A stretch of 64,000 nucleotides of DNA. Origin: Pseudorasbora parva. Lineage: Eukaryota; Chordata; Actinopteri; Cypriniformes; Gobionidae. Made by a program: the position numbers and the translations under genes. Positions 1-13,200 of the stretch are shown here, one piece after another. The notes below the pieces were generated by a model. The model was not told the origin of the DNA and searched no databases. It saw only the letters and a program-made list of their open reading frames with translations. The stretch lies in NCBI RefSeq assembly GCF_024679245.1, contig NC_090184.1, forward strand, positions 19,041,644 through 19,105,643, read 5' to 3'. Every line of letters starts with the position of its first letter. The stretch's first letter is position 1.

Positions 1-1849
1 TATAGAAGGCAGAAAAAAACTATTTTTTTTGTTATTTTTAAAAATATATATATTTTTATTTTAGGTCTATTTTTATACATTTCATTATATGTTTTAAATT
101 AATTTATAACACTTTGTTAAAACTGTAGTTTTAAATAATGTTCAACGCATTGTTACCCGCGATTTTAATTCCTGTGTAAATGCATTTATGCTGCTTCAGA
201 GAAGGATTAAACGGTCTGTGTAAATGCACATTTTTGGGAGTTTATGCCGCTTCAGAATCGGTTTCTGTGCCACGTTTGCTGTGTAAAGATGCCTTTATAT
301 GAGGTAAAAAAATAACAAATACAGTTGTGTTTATCACAGAAACCGATCGTTTTGATGTGTCGCCACGAGCCACAGGGGTTGGGGTTTAATATGGATTAAT
401 ATCGCTCTGCCAAAAGACTTTCATCACCAAAACAATATGGCCGAACTATATAATATGGGTTATAACTTGAAAATTATGCTTTGTTTATTAAATTATCCTG
501 TCGATGGATACATGTACTGGCTCCTCAGTTATACACTACAACAACAGTGATAATAAAAGAAAAACCAGTCATTTTCACCTTCATCACCCGCGTGTAGAGC
601 CAGAAGACACGAATGAGAACTCTAGCGCGCTTTGAGAAGATCTGTCTCTGTGCATCATCCGAGAGCGCGCACGTCTCACAGCACGTCTCAAATATTGAGT
701 TCTCTTACAAGTCTTGCGCTTAAACGGACAAACTCGCACAAGAAGGATGTCAACATGTCCATCTTGATGAGTATCCTAGCAGATACTCATCAAGACCCCC
801 CCCAAACCTGCAACTGTCTGCGTTTCGACCGCGATCTAAAGTTCCGAGAAGATTAGGCTAATTAGTCTGGTGATGTAACCTACTGCGCGACTGCTCCTCC
901 ATCAATGTCAGACAGAAATCATTTTTGTGTATACCGATTGAAAGATTTAGTGGACTGTCTACATGAGCCGTTATCTAAACTGATCTGGTGTTTACATGTG
1001 ATGACTTTCAATCGCAATCATTTTGTCACATGCAGCTTGTCTGCCGCATCAAAAATGTCAACACTGTTTTCTCCAGCAGCTGGAATGTGTTAACTGTAGC
1101 CATAGCAACGCTTAACGGCCACCAGGACTAATACAGTATTATTTATAGCTATTTATTTGTTGTAAAGTGTAATAATCATCTCAGAAAAAAAAATCTTCTG
1201 TCAGGCGCAGTTAAAGTAAAAACTGCCTGGGGCAATATACGCTGTGTCATTATTCCAACATTATCTTCATAACTTACGAAATAAAAAGTTTACCCCTCAG
1301 AAAAATTAACTATTCTCTCTTGTCAACATGAGCGCGGCGCGCGCTGTCACGTCATGTAAGAACGCACACTTAAAAGTAATCGGTCAGGTCGTTTACATGG
1401 TGAAAAAAAATTAATAACAAGTATGGAAGAGATTCAAGCTGTGCTGCTTTTGCTGGTTATGACAGAAAAGAGCACTAATATGCAGATTCAGCAGCATATT
1501 CAGAAAGCTTGTAAAGCTAGATTTAAAATGACAATGTATATTATTATTAGCTATTACAGACATTGCACGTAAGATGGCTGAGACGAACGCGCGGTTGAAA
1601 TAAAATGCTGCGTGTGCTCAACCAATCAGCATGTTCAGCGCCCAAGTCCCGCCCTCGAAAGTTCCTGAACTTTGAAAAAGTACTACCTTACTTACTACTT
1701 TACTATCATAAAATGATTATAGAGCCACTGTAGTGAGATGGGCTTTGTAACGCCGGCTTTAGTGCCTTTATGGGTCTTGAGAGAGGAAATTACATTGGTG
1801 TCAGTGAAGGCCTTTCTGAGCAATCTGATACATATTTTTATATGTATTT
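1..1849. other. Gene-free, repeat-derived spacer
   Basis: I see no convincing gene here. The stretch is AT-rich with patches that look transposon-derived. The part around 340-400 resembles, in inverted form, 30720-30790: both contain the words for a 'cacgagccacag' / 'ctgtggctcgtg' motif next to 'aaccgatcg'. Around 1620-1680 there is a CCAAT-bearing patch followed by 'aaagttcctgaactttg', of a kind common at ends of fish DNA transposons. Short open frames at 632-856 and 905-1093 have no recognisable domains and no splice context. Confidence 0.5.
762..795. repeat. Perfect 14-bp stem hairpin, 6-nt loop
   Basis: Positions 762-775 (tcttgatgagtatc) are the exact reverse complement of 782-795, leaving the loop ctagca. 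It sits in repeat-derived sequence, so it may simply be an internal palindrome of an old transposon. No miRNA-like flanking stem is evident. Confidence 0.7.
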
Positions 1850-1995
1850 AATTGCTTTTTTTACATCTTGGCCAGGGGACTACAGATGAAAAATAGCCTT
1901 TTAGCTAATTCTGGCTTTTTTAACCATGTTTGTTCATGTGTTTTATGAAATTGCACTGTCCCCTTTCAAATAAACCATTAAATCAAATCAAATCA
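1850..1995 (+). repeat. 3' tail of a non-LTR retrotransposon
   Basis: The motif 'ccaggggactacagatgaaa', then a 'tagc...ttctggc' stretch, 'gcactgtcccc' and 'tttcaaataaacc', followed by a short tandem 'aatcaaatc' tail, is typical of 3' ends of fish LINEs. No reverse transcriptase coding sequence accompanies it, so this is a 5'-truncated copy. The LINE clade cannot be fixed from the tail alone. Confidence 0.5.
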
Positions 1996-2923
1996 TCGGA
2001 TTTCAACACTAATATCTTCATCTGTGTGTGAAGATGAACGGAGGTCTGACCGGTGTCCAACCACAGGAGGAATTATGACAGAATTTATTGGGTTATTGGG
2101 TTAATTTTGGGTGAACTAACTCTTTAACTTTATATCGCACACCCCACCCACACCACAGGTTTAAAAGATGGTGGTGCGCACTGCAGCCTCACTTCACCGC
2201 TCTAAGACACCAGCATTGCATCCGTGGCTAAACACGCCCTAACTTTAGTGCATCGTGATTGGATATTTTGCTCATATCAGCATAGACTCATTGGCACACA
2301 AAACAGAGCCAATTCAGAGAGAAATAAAATGCACAGAAATTAATGCAATACACAAGCGCCTATTGATCCAAGGGTGTCGTACCGAATGGGTCAATATTAT
2401 ATTGAGAATTGTGACATCCCTAATATTTTTCCAGTTTAGTTATGTAATTGTTTATATTTTACATTAATCATTCATTTTGTATAAAAATTAAATAGAGAAG
2501 AAAATGTGACAATGTCACTGGGCTTGTCACAAATTGCCAAATTAATGGAATATTCAGAGTGCAAGACAAAACCGTGCCTTTTGTGCAATATTATGCTGCA
2601 AATATTGTATATTGAGCTAAAGTTAAATTGAACCTTGTATGATAATTTGTGTAACCAGATTCAATACTTTGTAATGAGTATGTACAATGGATTTTGAACT
2701 GTACTATTTTTGTTACAGGTTCTCTGGGAATCCCCAGTTGAAGGCATGAAGACATCAAATGTTGGCCTGGACAGATGTACCAACAGTCCACCACACTGAC
2801 CTCTGCTTTTGCATGGATGGCTGATCAATACCCTGTTCTGTGAGGGTATTATTATAGAAAAACTGAACACCTGTGACAGTGGGATTTGTAGTTGTAAAGA
2901 ATAGTCACACATCAGTGCACTTA

Positions 2924-3716
2924 GGGTGCTTTCACATCTCTTGTTCAGTTAATTTGGTCCGAACCAAGGCCAAACAATTAAATAATACATTGTTGCATTT
3001 TACAGCTTTTTTGGTTCCTTTTCACACCACACTGATTGCTTTGGTCCGGACCAGTTTAAACACGTGACAACATCCACATCACTCATTGGCCATGGTGTAT
3101 TACCTAAACTGCTTTTCGATTGGTCAGAATTTACTTTGTGGGAAAATTTCAACAGAAGAGGAAAAGCCAGCAAACTATAACACTATAGAAAGACGACTGC
3201 GGGCAGGTTTTGTCCCTGGCCATAATCTACTACATATTGTGTATTAACCACAGTATGCAAACAATACCTTTCTATAATGAAGCGCGGATGCAACTTGAAA
3301 ACAACGTATTGCAGACGACGAGCGCACATCACTCGTCACTTCAATCGGAGGCGTGCATTAATTATTCTTAACTCTGACACGCTCATTCCGAAAATATTTC
3401 CAACGATCTATCAGGTAATAATGTCATGCACATAATGTCAGCACAGCTAACTATGGCAGCTGGTTTAGTCAAAATATTATCAGTACTTTTGCAGTTGGTT
3501 CTGTTCGAGGTCGGATCACGTTCTCACCACAGACGAACCGCTCCAGAGTTCGTTTGAAAGACCAGCTCTTCAAGGAGGTCTCGGTACGCTTGTTTAGTCC
3601 GCTTTTGGTGCGCACCCGAGTGCGATTGCTGCTTTCACCAAACGAACCGCACCAAAGAGGGAAATGAACTCTAGTACGATTCAACTGAACTAAATAAGGC
3701 AGGTGTGAAAGCACCC
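2924..3716. mobile_element. PIF/Harbinger-like non-autonomous element
   Basis: The ends are near-perfect inverted repeats: 'gggtgctttcacatct' at the left and 'aggtgtgaaagcaccc' at the right. They are flanked by a 3-bp direct repeat TTA (2921-2923 and 3717-3719). A TTA target duplication is the hallmark of PIF/Harbinger. The 793-bp interior holds no transposase. A second inverted motif pair lies inside ('ggtccgaaccaa' near 2957 and 'ttcggtccg'-like sequences near 3500-3650), so the element is partly palindromic. Superfamily is inferred from the target duplication only. Confidence 0.75.
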
Positions 3717-4397
3717 TTAAAGTCAGAGAAAAAGTTTTTTTTAGAAGTTGCAAACTTTTCTTTCTCTTACAAAGAACACAACAGTTAAACCTTTTCAAAT
3801 TATTTTCTGGTGGTGCACAAGTCCTATTCTACAAATTAACAAATGATAAAAACATGACAAAACATGATATGACTTCATGCTCTGTAGAGTCTTTATATAA
3901 ACATGAATTCAACATTTAAAAACAGTATATTCAAAATATAAAAAAAATATCTACTTGACTTTATTACAAAGGTTTCTCGTCAATGTAATGTAAAGTGTAG
4001 TGTGACCGTATCTTTATTCTGCGTTTGGTGCACCCATGTATCAAAAGTGTGAAGCCATGGACAAATTTTACTTGTTAGATGATGTGAGATCGTGAGTATG
4101 ATTTTTTCCCCCTTGATGGAAAAAATGAGCCCACGATTTTATTAATTTGTGATTTGTAGAATAGGATTAGTACAAATGTAACTGTTGTGTTTGTGAGAGA
4201 AAAGAAAACTACAAGTTTACAAATCCTAATACATTTTCTCAGTGACTTTACTGAAATTTTCTCCACTGTCAGCAGTGCTTAGTTTTGCTAAAATAATACT
4301 CGATATTATACAGCACATGCATAGTTTGAGTCGATCTTCTGGTTATATTTTTTCCAGTCTCAATTTACCAATGCCAAACCTATTTCATTAACAACTA

Positions 4398-4711
4398 TTA
4401 ATTCTGTTTGTAGTCAATATATAAACAATTGATATTTAATTCAAGAGATTGGCTGGACTTTGCAGACTCGATCAGTATTTCTCGTCCAATGGTCAAACTT
4501 TTATTTTCCAGTTTCTCTAGTATTGCATCCTTCTCATCGGTATTTAATAATGACTTTTCAGTGTGGTTTAAACCTCTTTTTTGGCTCATAATATGCATTT
4601 TATTTTTTAAAGTAATTAAAAATATTTTCTCTATGCTATTGAAAATGTGGGTTACATCTTTGTCACCTTTTTCACCAAGGAGTTTACACTTGCTGATAGT
4701 AGGCTGCAATA
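4398..4711 (-). other. Candidate orphan exon/ORF, minus strand
   Basis: On the minus strand an acceptor-like tract ('ttggttttcttttgcaac', then attgcag) runs straight into about 100 open codons ending in TAA at 4398. The product would be lysine/glutamate/asparagine-rich and probably helical. I do not recognise it. The opposite strand is also open over the same stretch, which weakens the case, and no partner exons were found. It may be a remnant exon, part of an unrecognised transposon, or chance. Confidence 0.2.
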
Positions 4712-5021
4712 GTTGCAAAAGAAAACCAATTCATCTGCAATATTCTTCTGCCCTACATTTTCAAGGGTAAGCTTTCTTTATAAACCATCTACTCACCCAT
4801 ATGCATTTATTTTGTGTAACACAAAAAGAGTCACATAGTCTCAGTCACCACTAGAAAAGAACCTGTGATTTGAGTCTCATTATGTTCTGACTGACATATC
4901 CTTTTGTGCTCCAATAAAAATAATGTGTCTGGTACATGATCAGTTGTTCTTGAGTAAATATTGCTTTTAATTTATGTACCTGTATAGCCTACCTCTTTGT
5001 GTATTTGAATGTAAATGCCTT

Positions 5022-5024
<3 letters not shown>

Positions 5025-5080
<56 letters not shown>
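5025..5080. repeat. (TA)n microsatellite
   Basis: An uninterrupted TA dinucleotide run of about 56 bp. The flanks on both sides contain 'aatgccttttcta', so the run sits between a short direct repeat. Confidence 0.95.
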
Positions 5081-5084
<4 letters not shown>

Positions 5085-6095
5085 TTTCTATTAAATGCCT
5101 TTTCTATTATATTGTCATATTGAATATTTATATAGATTGTTTGCTCTAAACATGTAGGCTATCTGTAACTGCTCTGTAAATATTAAAACAATGTTAACTG
5201 AATGTTATGTGTGATTATTACATAAACAGGCTAATGTATCTTTTTAGTATTAAGTATTTGCTATTTTTAAAACAGAAAATGTGTTAACGTTAACTGTACC
5301 AAACTGAAATCAACATCGTGTTTCACTCAACTGACATTAACGTCATTCAGCATAGGGTAAGTAAATCATCTGCGTAGATTGATGTTTTGAATGGAGTGTC
5401 TGACGTTGGTCTTTAATGCCGTGAGTGTAACGTTGATTCTATGCCAGTGTGCTATCTGGGTGTAACCCGAAAGGTTCGACCTAAATAAAGGTCCTAGAAA
5501 GCCCATGAATAGTGGCCAGGATTTGCTGTTTTGCATCGTCCACACGTCGGCCGGACAGCATTCGCGATCAAATGCCGATGTCTCGGCGACTTTGTCCCAA
5601 TTAGCAAACGCTCTCTGATCGATGTCTTTCCGATGGAACTTTGTGGATCGCGCCGACATCGGCCCGACGTATGTGTGCTATCTGGGACGATTATGGACGA
5701 GTTAATTGTTTCGTACGAATCATTTTTTGAGTTCGCTACACACAAAAACGGCTTCGCGCAGAAAGACTCACTTAATTCCATAAATTAATATTGTGTCGTG
5801 ATTCGAGTTACTGGGGTGATTCAAAATCCTCACCACTACTTCTCGTGATTCCATCTTTATGCGGTTTACAACTTGCATGCATCAGAAGACTAAAATAGAG
5901 GCCCATCCAGGATATCCAATTTAAAAATAAAATTATTATTAGGCTATTATTATCCGAGCTAATGCTGTTATTATGGGGCGGGCGATATTATAGCTAATTA
6001 AGCATGTATTGTTATGGCTTCAGTATAGCCAGTCAGTCAGTTGCGTCTTTTAAACGCCTATGATTTGATGAGACGTCGGACGTCTGTCATGTTGT
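5081..6095. other. Gene-free spacer upstream of asphd2
   Basis: Nothing coding is recognised. Two copies of 'gtgtgctatctggg' (about 5447 and 5676) bracket a GC-richer 240-bp patch with several CpGs, which looks like a repeat fragment. Open frames on both strands at 5366-5788 overlap one another and look fortuitous. The final few hundred bases approach the asphd2 promoter. Confidence 0.45.
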
Positions 6096-6099
6096 TTAC

Positions 6100-6281
6100 T
6101 GCCCGGTTGTCTTCGGCGTTATGGACGTCGCCTGACAGCGCTTTACGGACATAAGGGCTGGACTAGAGACTGCAATGAAGCATCGACAGGGAGGTGTCTG
6201 AGAAGGAAGTGTAGAGGCAGGATAACTGGCAGTGCCGGGCGGAACAGTCGCTGACAGACGAGAAGTGCCGCGCAGTTCTCG
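6100..6281 (+). other. asphd2: Candidate asphd2 5' UTR exon 1
   Basis: A CpG-richer block upstream of asphd2 ends in a plausible splice donor (ctcg|gtaaat, intron from 6282). Vertebrate ASPHD2 genes begin with a non-coding exon, so this is a reasonable first exon. The start of transcription is not visible, and no TATA box is placed convincingly. This is inference from position and donor only. Confidence 0.35.
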
Positions 6282-6964
6282 GTAAATATGCAATTGAATG
6301 GGCGTCGTTTGCGCATTGACTCGTTATAATCCTATTTTTGCGTGCTGAATCTCTTGATTTAAATGTTGCATTAGGTAGCTGGGGTTTCGTTTTCTTTGTG
6401 CTGTGATATTGAGCGCATTCCCCCGCTGTTACTCTCTGTCTCTCAATCTGTCCGTGCTGACAGACGCCGGGTTTGTTTTTGTCTTTCATCTTTACTGGCC
6501 TGTCAGGATGCATTGCATTCCATCTGAAGGATCCTAATGCAACAGTAATGCAACAATTCCCTGTTATCTTTGTGTCAGCCAATTAGGCTCCATGGTCAAA
6601 TTTGTTCCTGCAGGTTTATTGTGTTGACTGCCTTCATGCTTTTATTGCAGTATAGCTTGTTATTCTTTCATGACTCATGTTTTTAGAAAGTGCAGTGCGG
6701 AGGTGTTGCAAAGACTGAATTTCAAATGCCATACCATGCCTGTCTGTGTATGCTGCGGTCTCTATCAAGCTGCTCGTCGGTCTGTGCGTGAGTGTGGGGA
6801 GGGGGATGTGTGTGTGGGTGGGTGGTATATAGAAATGATCATGTGGTCAAATCGGGCTGTCAAGGCAGGTGTGATGCAGTCTGCCTCAACGCAATGCCGG
6901 TGTAGTGATATTCTGCTGCACTTCACAAAATGTCCTTATGTCTCCTTTTTTCTCTCTTTTCCAG

Positions 6965-7271
6965 GTGCCCTCGGGTGCACTGTGTCTCTGTTGGCTGGGA
7001 TCAGGAGGCGAGGAGCAGCTGAAATATCTCTCACTGTTAATGTCTCCAAATGCATTGAAACGGACGAGAAAAGCTCGCTTGAATTAACCAAAGCGGTCAG
7101 AGCTTGATCCAATTAGACACACAAATCTCCTTGAAAATGAAGCAAAAACGCGAGACCGCATCTCTTTACTAAAACACCAAATCAAGCCGACCCAACAGAT
7201 AAGATTACTCCAAATCATATCTGAATGTACGTCTAAGAGTTGGGAGTGTGAATTTATGTTCGTATGCAGGG
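6965..7271 (+). other. asphd2: Candidate asphd2 5' UTR in coding exon
   Basis: A strong acceptor (tttttctctcttttccag, AG at 6963-6964) precedes this stretch, which can run without interruption into the asphd2 start at 7272. The alternative acceptor at 7268-7269 (gtatgcag) has no pyrimidine tract. The leader contains several upstream ATGs, for example near 7040, 7052, 7136, 7225 and 7257. Together they would give short upstream ORFs before the main start and may dampen translation. Confidence 0.4.
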
Positions 7272-10200
7272 ATGGAGTGGTCTTTGGAGCGGATGAGGGA
7301 ATGGGTGGCAGGTGGCATGCAGTCGGTGCGAGAGTGTGAGTCCAGTGCTCTAGGCACTGCTCTTTGTCTCGCCTTTCTGTTTATCTGGTACTGCTACCGT
7401 GTGGGATGCGAGCATGCTGCCCCTTCGCTACGTGGCGGTTTCAGCCCAGAGCCACTTGGCGGCGCCATATCTGGTGGAGTTCTTGCCTCTGACCTCTCGG
7501 CCCGAGGAGGCTCGTCGAAACTCCGTCAGGTCGGCGGGGTAGGAGGAAGCGGCGTCGGCGAGGAAGAACTCAACGGCTTCGCCTACTGCCAGTCAACCGA
7601 ATGTTTCCGTTGCACTAAGCCCGGCGAGGGCCTGAACCAGCGGCTCTACCATAGCCTGCAGGAGTACGCCAAACGCTACACCTGGGCCGGCATGGGGCGT
7701 GTCCACAAGGGGGTACGCGATCAAGGCCGCTACCTGCTCTGCAGCCGCCCCTCCATCCAGAAACCTGAGGTCTTCTTCCTGCCGGACCTTCCCTCGGCTC
7801 CTTTCTTCTCACGGGAGGCGCAGAAGCACGACGTGGAGCTTCTGGAGAGAAGTTTCCCTGCACTTCTGGCCGAATTTGAGAGCGTGTACCGGCTGCCTTC
7901 CAATCGGACCGGCTCCTCGCTTCCACTGGGCTGGAAGGCTAACAGCACACCACGTGGCCAGTGGTGGACCTTCTATCTGGTGAACCAGGGTACTCCGATG
8001 GTGCTGAACGCCAGGCGCTGTCCGCGTACGTGGAGGGTTCTCGGCCAGCTCCGTACCTTTATTGCGAATAATGTGTTTGGAAACGCCTGCTTCTCCGTGC
8101 TCAGTCCCGGGACAACCATCACTGAGCACTACGGTCCAACCAACGTACGCCTGCGCTGCCATCTTGGTAAGAGGTTGTGTATCTATGTACACTACCGGTT
8201 AAAATTACTATTAAAATCTAAAGTGTTACACATCACAAATTATGTGTTAATAATTTGTGATTAATAATTAATAATAATCATATTATAAATTAATAGAGAA
8301 ATTATTCAGCAAGGATGCAGTAAATTGGTCAAAAATTACAGTAAAGACTTTTATAATGTAGGGTCATTTCAGGTTGATTGGGAAACTTTCAAAGTCATCT
8401 CCATGACAAAAAGTAATCACCCTGAGTTAACCCTTCTTCAAGTTCGCAACCCAACTTCATCAGTATTAAAGTATTTTTAAGATCATGACCATATTTTTAA
8501 CGTCTGACTGATAATGTATGCATTATATCTGAACCTAGCAGTCTTTGTAGCTGTCTCTGTGCCTGTTTAAGGTATAGCCATTTTCCCTCTGTGTGTGTGT
8601 GCAGGACTGAAGGTGCCCTCTGGTTGTGAGTTGGTAGTTGGTGGAGAGCCGCAGTGCTGGTCTGAGGGAAGCTGCCTGCTGTTCGATGACTCTTTTCTTC
8701 ACACTGCATTTCATGATGGTGAGAAATGGGAACAATGTGCAGAATAAGTGTAATAGATTGTGGTGCATAGTGGTCAGTAGTGGTCAACCATTTGGAATTT
8801 CTTGATGGCCAAGATTTTATAATGCTTAGACTTTTTATTTTCCAAAATTAGATAATCTTAGACAGCAGGACGGCCGATACAAAGCCAAACTAATTTATGT
8901 CACAGTATTTAATGTTAAGGTATTTACAATGTAATTTATATTCATCTTACATTATGTTTACTAAAAATTGTTAGAATATAAATCAATTCGAATTTGAAAA
9001 ACTAAATTGAAACTGAAAAGTAAACATGTAACAGATTTATACTTTAAATAGGAATTTATTTTTGATGTAATCTCTAATAAGCTAAAGAAAATAATATAGT
9101 AATCGTTCTGTATTTTTCATAAATAAAAAAAAAACAGTTAAAAACACGACTAAAAGCAAGTAAATCCGGTAACCAACAGTGCACACAGTAATGTAGTTTT
9201 TGTGCACTAGGAATCATATTATCACAAATCAAAAATCAGACACAAAAACGCTAATTTTACAGACAGCATACAGTGAACATGTCATGATTCATGAATAAAA
9301 ACTGGATATAGCACAGCATAGTTTGACATTTCTTTTTAAAAGTTGCTCTTTAATGCACAATTTGTGCCCTTTCTGCATCCAGTTCACACAATACACGTTT
9401 CTTTATACAGGTTATTCACAATAGATTGACAACCAGATATGCCACAGTTTGCCAATTCAAAGACTTGTTTAAAATGCATATTTGCTGCATGCTGACAGTA
9501 TATGAAAAAGTATTTTAGCATTTGTCTTTTATTTATTAGACAGGACTGTTAAACAGAGTAAACTAATGAAGGCTGAGAGGACATCCAGTGCATGTGCATT
9601 CAAGCACTGCATTTCTCAGCTCTGTCAAAGTCCTGCATAGGACACTTTTTAGCAAAACAGAAAAACGGTTTGCCTGACAAGCCAGGCCCACATCAAGATG
9701 GTCTGGTAACTCACCATTGACAGGTCCAATCCGAGGGGCAGATTAACGGCTGTCTTTCAAACTCCTTCTCCACGGCATGTGCTACAACCAACCAGAGCAA
9801 CAAAGGTGAAGCAGAGCTAGTTGATAGATTAAACTTTCGCCGTATCTGGTCGGCCTTTTTAAGAATGACTTCAGTGCCGTTCTTTTTTCAGAGAAAAGCT
9901 TAACTTCAAGTCTTCCAGTCATGGCCAAAGCTGATTTGAAAATTCACCAGCTTCTGTGTTTACTAGTATCACGCAAGCGCAACTCGGCCGTCATTATGTT
10001 AAGCCCCGCCCACCAACTCTATACACGATGTGATTGGCCTGACCAGAGTTTGGTTTTTACAGCTCAGGCGTGTATTGCGAGTTGCTAGAAGACACTCGCA
10101 GCAGATTAGATTTGCTGCCGCTAGGGTGCGTCTAGATTTCTAGGCTAATGGATCAGAGCAAATCATTTTTTCCCGACCAATATACATCAATCAGGCATAA

Positions 10201-13200
10201 CATTGTGACATATCATTTTGTGTTAGTCCTCCTTTTGCTGCCAAAACAGCTCTGACCCGTCGAGGCATGTACTCCACTAGATCCCTGAAGGTGAGCTGTG
10301 GTGTCTGGCATTGAGATGTTAGCAGCAGATTAAATCCTGTAAATTGGGAGGTGGGGCTTCCATGGATGGAATGTGTTTGTTCAGCACATGCCACAGATGC
10401 TCGATTGGATTGAGATCTGGGGAATTTGGTGGCCAAGTCAACTCCTCAAACTCGTTTATTGTGCTCCTCAAACCATTCCTGAGCTATTTTTGCTTTGTGG
10501 CAGGGCACATTATCCTGCTGAAAGAAGCCACAGCCACAATGGAATACTGTTTCCTTGAAAGGGTGTACATGGTCTGCCACCCATGACTCTGCTGCCGGTT
10601 TACCACTTTTCCTTCCTTGGACCACATTAGATAGATACTGTAGCTCCCTGGCTTAATAACGGATTGTATCTTTGACTTAGGATTCCCCAACTTTATTGCA
10701 GTCATCGTTGGACATCAAACATTGCCGTCGTACATCGGGAAATCAACCCCCCGTAAGAGCTTGTTCTCCATTTAAACCAGAAGCTAAAACTCCTTGCACC
10801 GTAACCGTATAATGCTACGACCTCATGCGGCTAGGCCTCGTTCCATAATGAACTGTGTGAACAACACTAAATATATCCGCATCCTTGACTCTCAACTGAA
10901 TGTCAAAATAAAAGACCTTCGTTATCTGACATATGAAACAATATGTCTGTTATCTGACCAAAGAAAAAATAACTAGAAAACAAATACCACACAAATAAAC
11001 AAATAAATCATTTAAAGGAATATGAAAAAATAAAGCTAACAATACAAAACAAATTATTAACAGATACTGACCACTGCAGACCGCAAACACCCCACAAGAG
11101 CTGCAGTTTTGGAGATGCTCTGACCCAGTCTTCTAGCCTTTGCAACTTTTCCCTTGTCAAACTTGCTCAAATCCTTACACATTTTTCTTGCTTCGAACAC
11201 ATCAAATTTGAGGACAAAATGTTCCCTTGCTCTCACCCACTAACATGTGCCGTGGTAAAGTGATAATCAGTGTTATTCACTTCGCCTGTCATAATGTTAT
11301 GCCTGATCGTTGTATCTAGTGTACAATTAGTTGCACTAAGGCAAACTTTACTAATTCTATTAATTATATTTTATTTACCATATATTATGAATTATTCTGT
11401 AAAACATGCTCTCTAGAAGTGTCCTGACCCCTACATTATAAATAGATGCTGAAGCTGAGGTTGAAATTGATAACTTGTTTACACATGTACTAATTTCTGC
11501 ATGGTGAATGGCACATAGTACACTATATAGGGGATAGGGAACAATTCAGACAGTGTAAATATGCTTTCCATTGGGGCGAATGAAGTCTAGTTTCACTTTA
11601 GTGTCATGCGAACTACCGCAGCACACACACACACACACACAGTCTGCTCTGGTCCAGAGATACGATAAGCACAGAGCGGATTATATGTGCGAGTCCGGTG
11701 CAGACCAGAATCTATTTAAATTCTGATTAGAAGGCTATATTTTAAAGTGATATGGAGGAGAAAGGTTAGAGATTGGGAGAAAACTGCAGATTTGCTGAGC
11801 ACATTAAATAATGCTGTGCATTTCAGGAATTCATGAAATCTAAATTGAGAGTTCTTTTTTTTTTTTTTTTTTTTTGAATATTGCAGGGTATATTTAAAAT
11901 CTGTGCACATTATTGTAAGTGAAAATAGCTTTATTTTCTTTGCACAAAGTATAAATTGTAGTTAGAAGCTATTTATACTTAATGCAAATTGTGGCAGATA
12001 CTATTTGCACCTCAGTGTATTGTAGTACATTATAAAAGTATATATCAGTGTTTATGATAATATTTATTAAAGTCATAAATGGATGACACCATAAGCCTCT
12101 AAAGATCTCCCCTACACCAAATTCTAACAATACACGCTAAACACTTTATTCACACTATATTACCAAATTTTTAAAAATATTCTTCATTTCTATTTAAAAT
12201 AAACTCCTATGCAAGCTGATATGCGATGGTAAAAGGCAGAAGAATGAGTTCAGAAAAAGGCTGTTTCTAACTCGGGTCGATTGCATCAAAATCTGTTTTC
12301 ACTTTAATCTCCATGGCAATTTCTTTTGTAAATCTGTCTGGCTCTTCAGACAATTGTTGGGCAGAGTTGGTGTAAACACCCTCTGCCAACAAAGCGGATG
12401 TAAATATAAATAACCCTCCGACAACCTGTCACTCACATGACATCACAGCAATGGGGAACCAAACCAACCAATCAATTTTCGATGGACAAAGTCAAGTTCT
12501 GCCCTACATTTTTTCTTGTTCAAGCAGCCGTTTCACTCGAATATACATCATAATATGAAAGAAAAGACTATCGCATCTTCTGTATCATGCCGACATTTTA
12601 AGCAATTTTGGCAGATGTATTATAAAATGGCCTACTTTTTTTTTTTTTTTTAAATTAACTACTCTCTAGAAAACTAGTCAGGTGGTAAGGAAGCCTTTAA
12701 GGCCCTGATCAGACAAAACTTGTTTTTTACAGTGAGAGGTGCTTTTTTAATTGTTTTCTATTGGCAGTGAGCATTCTGCAAGCTGTTTATGCGCCCTTGG
12801 CGCCTCCTGCACCTTGCGTTTTGTAGGAGTGCTCCGAGAGCATGAAGTTAAAAAAAATTAACTCCTGAGCAGAAAAGTGTTCAACGTCATTTTTTCCCCC
12901 ATTGCCCAATTGAATGAATGAGGACGCGGGGTCGCGGGCCTTCCTTTGTGGTGATGGTTAGACTGTCAGGACCGCTGATTCGGGGGTTGCCTAGCAACAT
13001 AAAAAAACGCAGCACGCTGCTCTTTTCTAAATTAAAAAAGGTCAACCAAAAAAGGCAGTGCGGTGTGCCTTGAGAAACACGTTCTGTCTAATAAGGAAGT
13101 ATAATTAAAGAGCTTTTACATAAGATGATTTTTGTATTCAAAAAACAACTTGATTAATCGGTCCAAAATGACATTGTAAACCTCTCCAAACACATTAGCA

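Noticed and set aside
6670..7107. 145-codon ORF upstream of asphd2
   Set aside because: Low-information Cys-rich translation with no domain; it spans a likely intron/exon boundary at 6964 and is better explained as intron plus 5' UTR.
7615..8192. Minus-strand and alternate-frame ORFs of 72-127 codons
   Set aside because: They are shadows of the GC-rich asphd2 coding exon in other frames.
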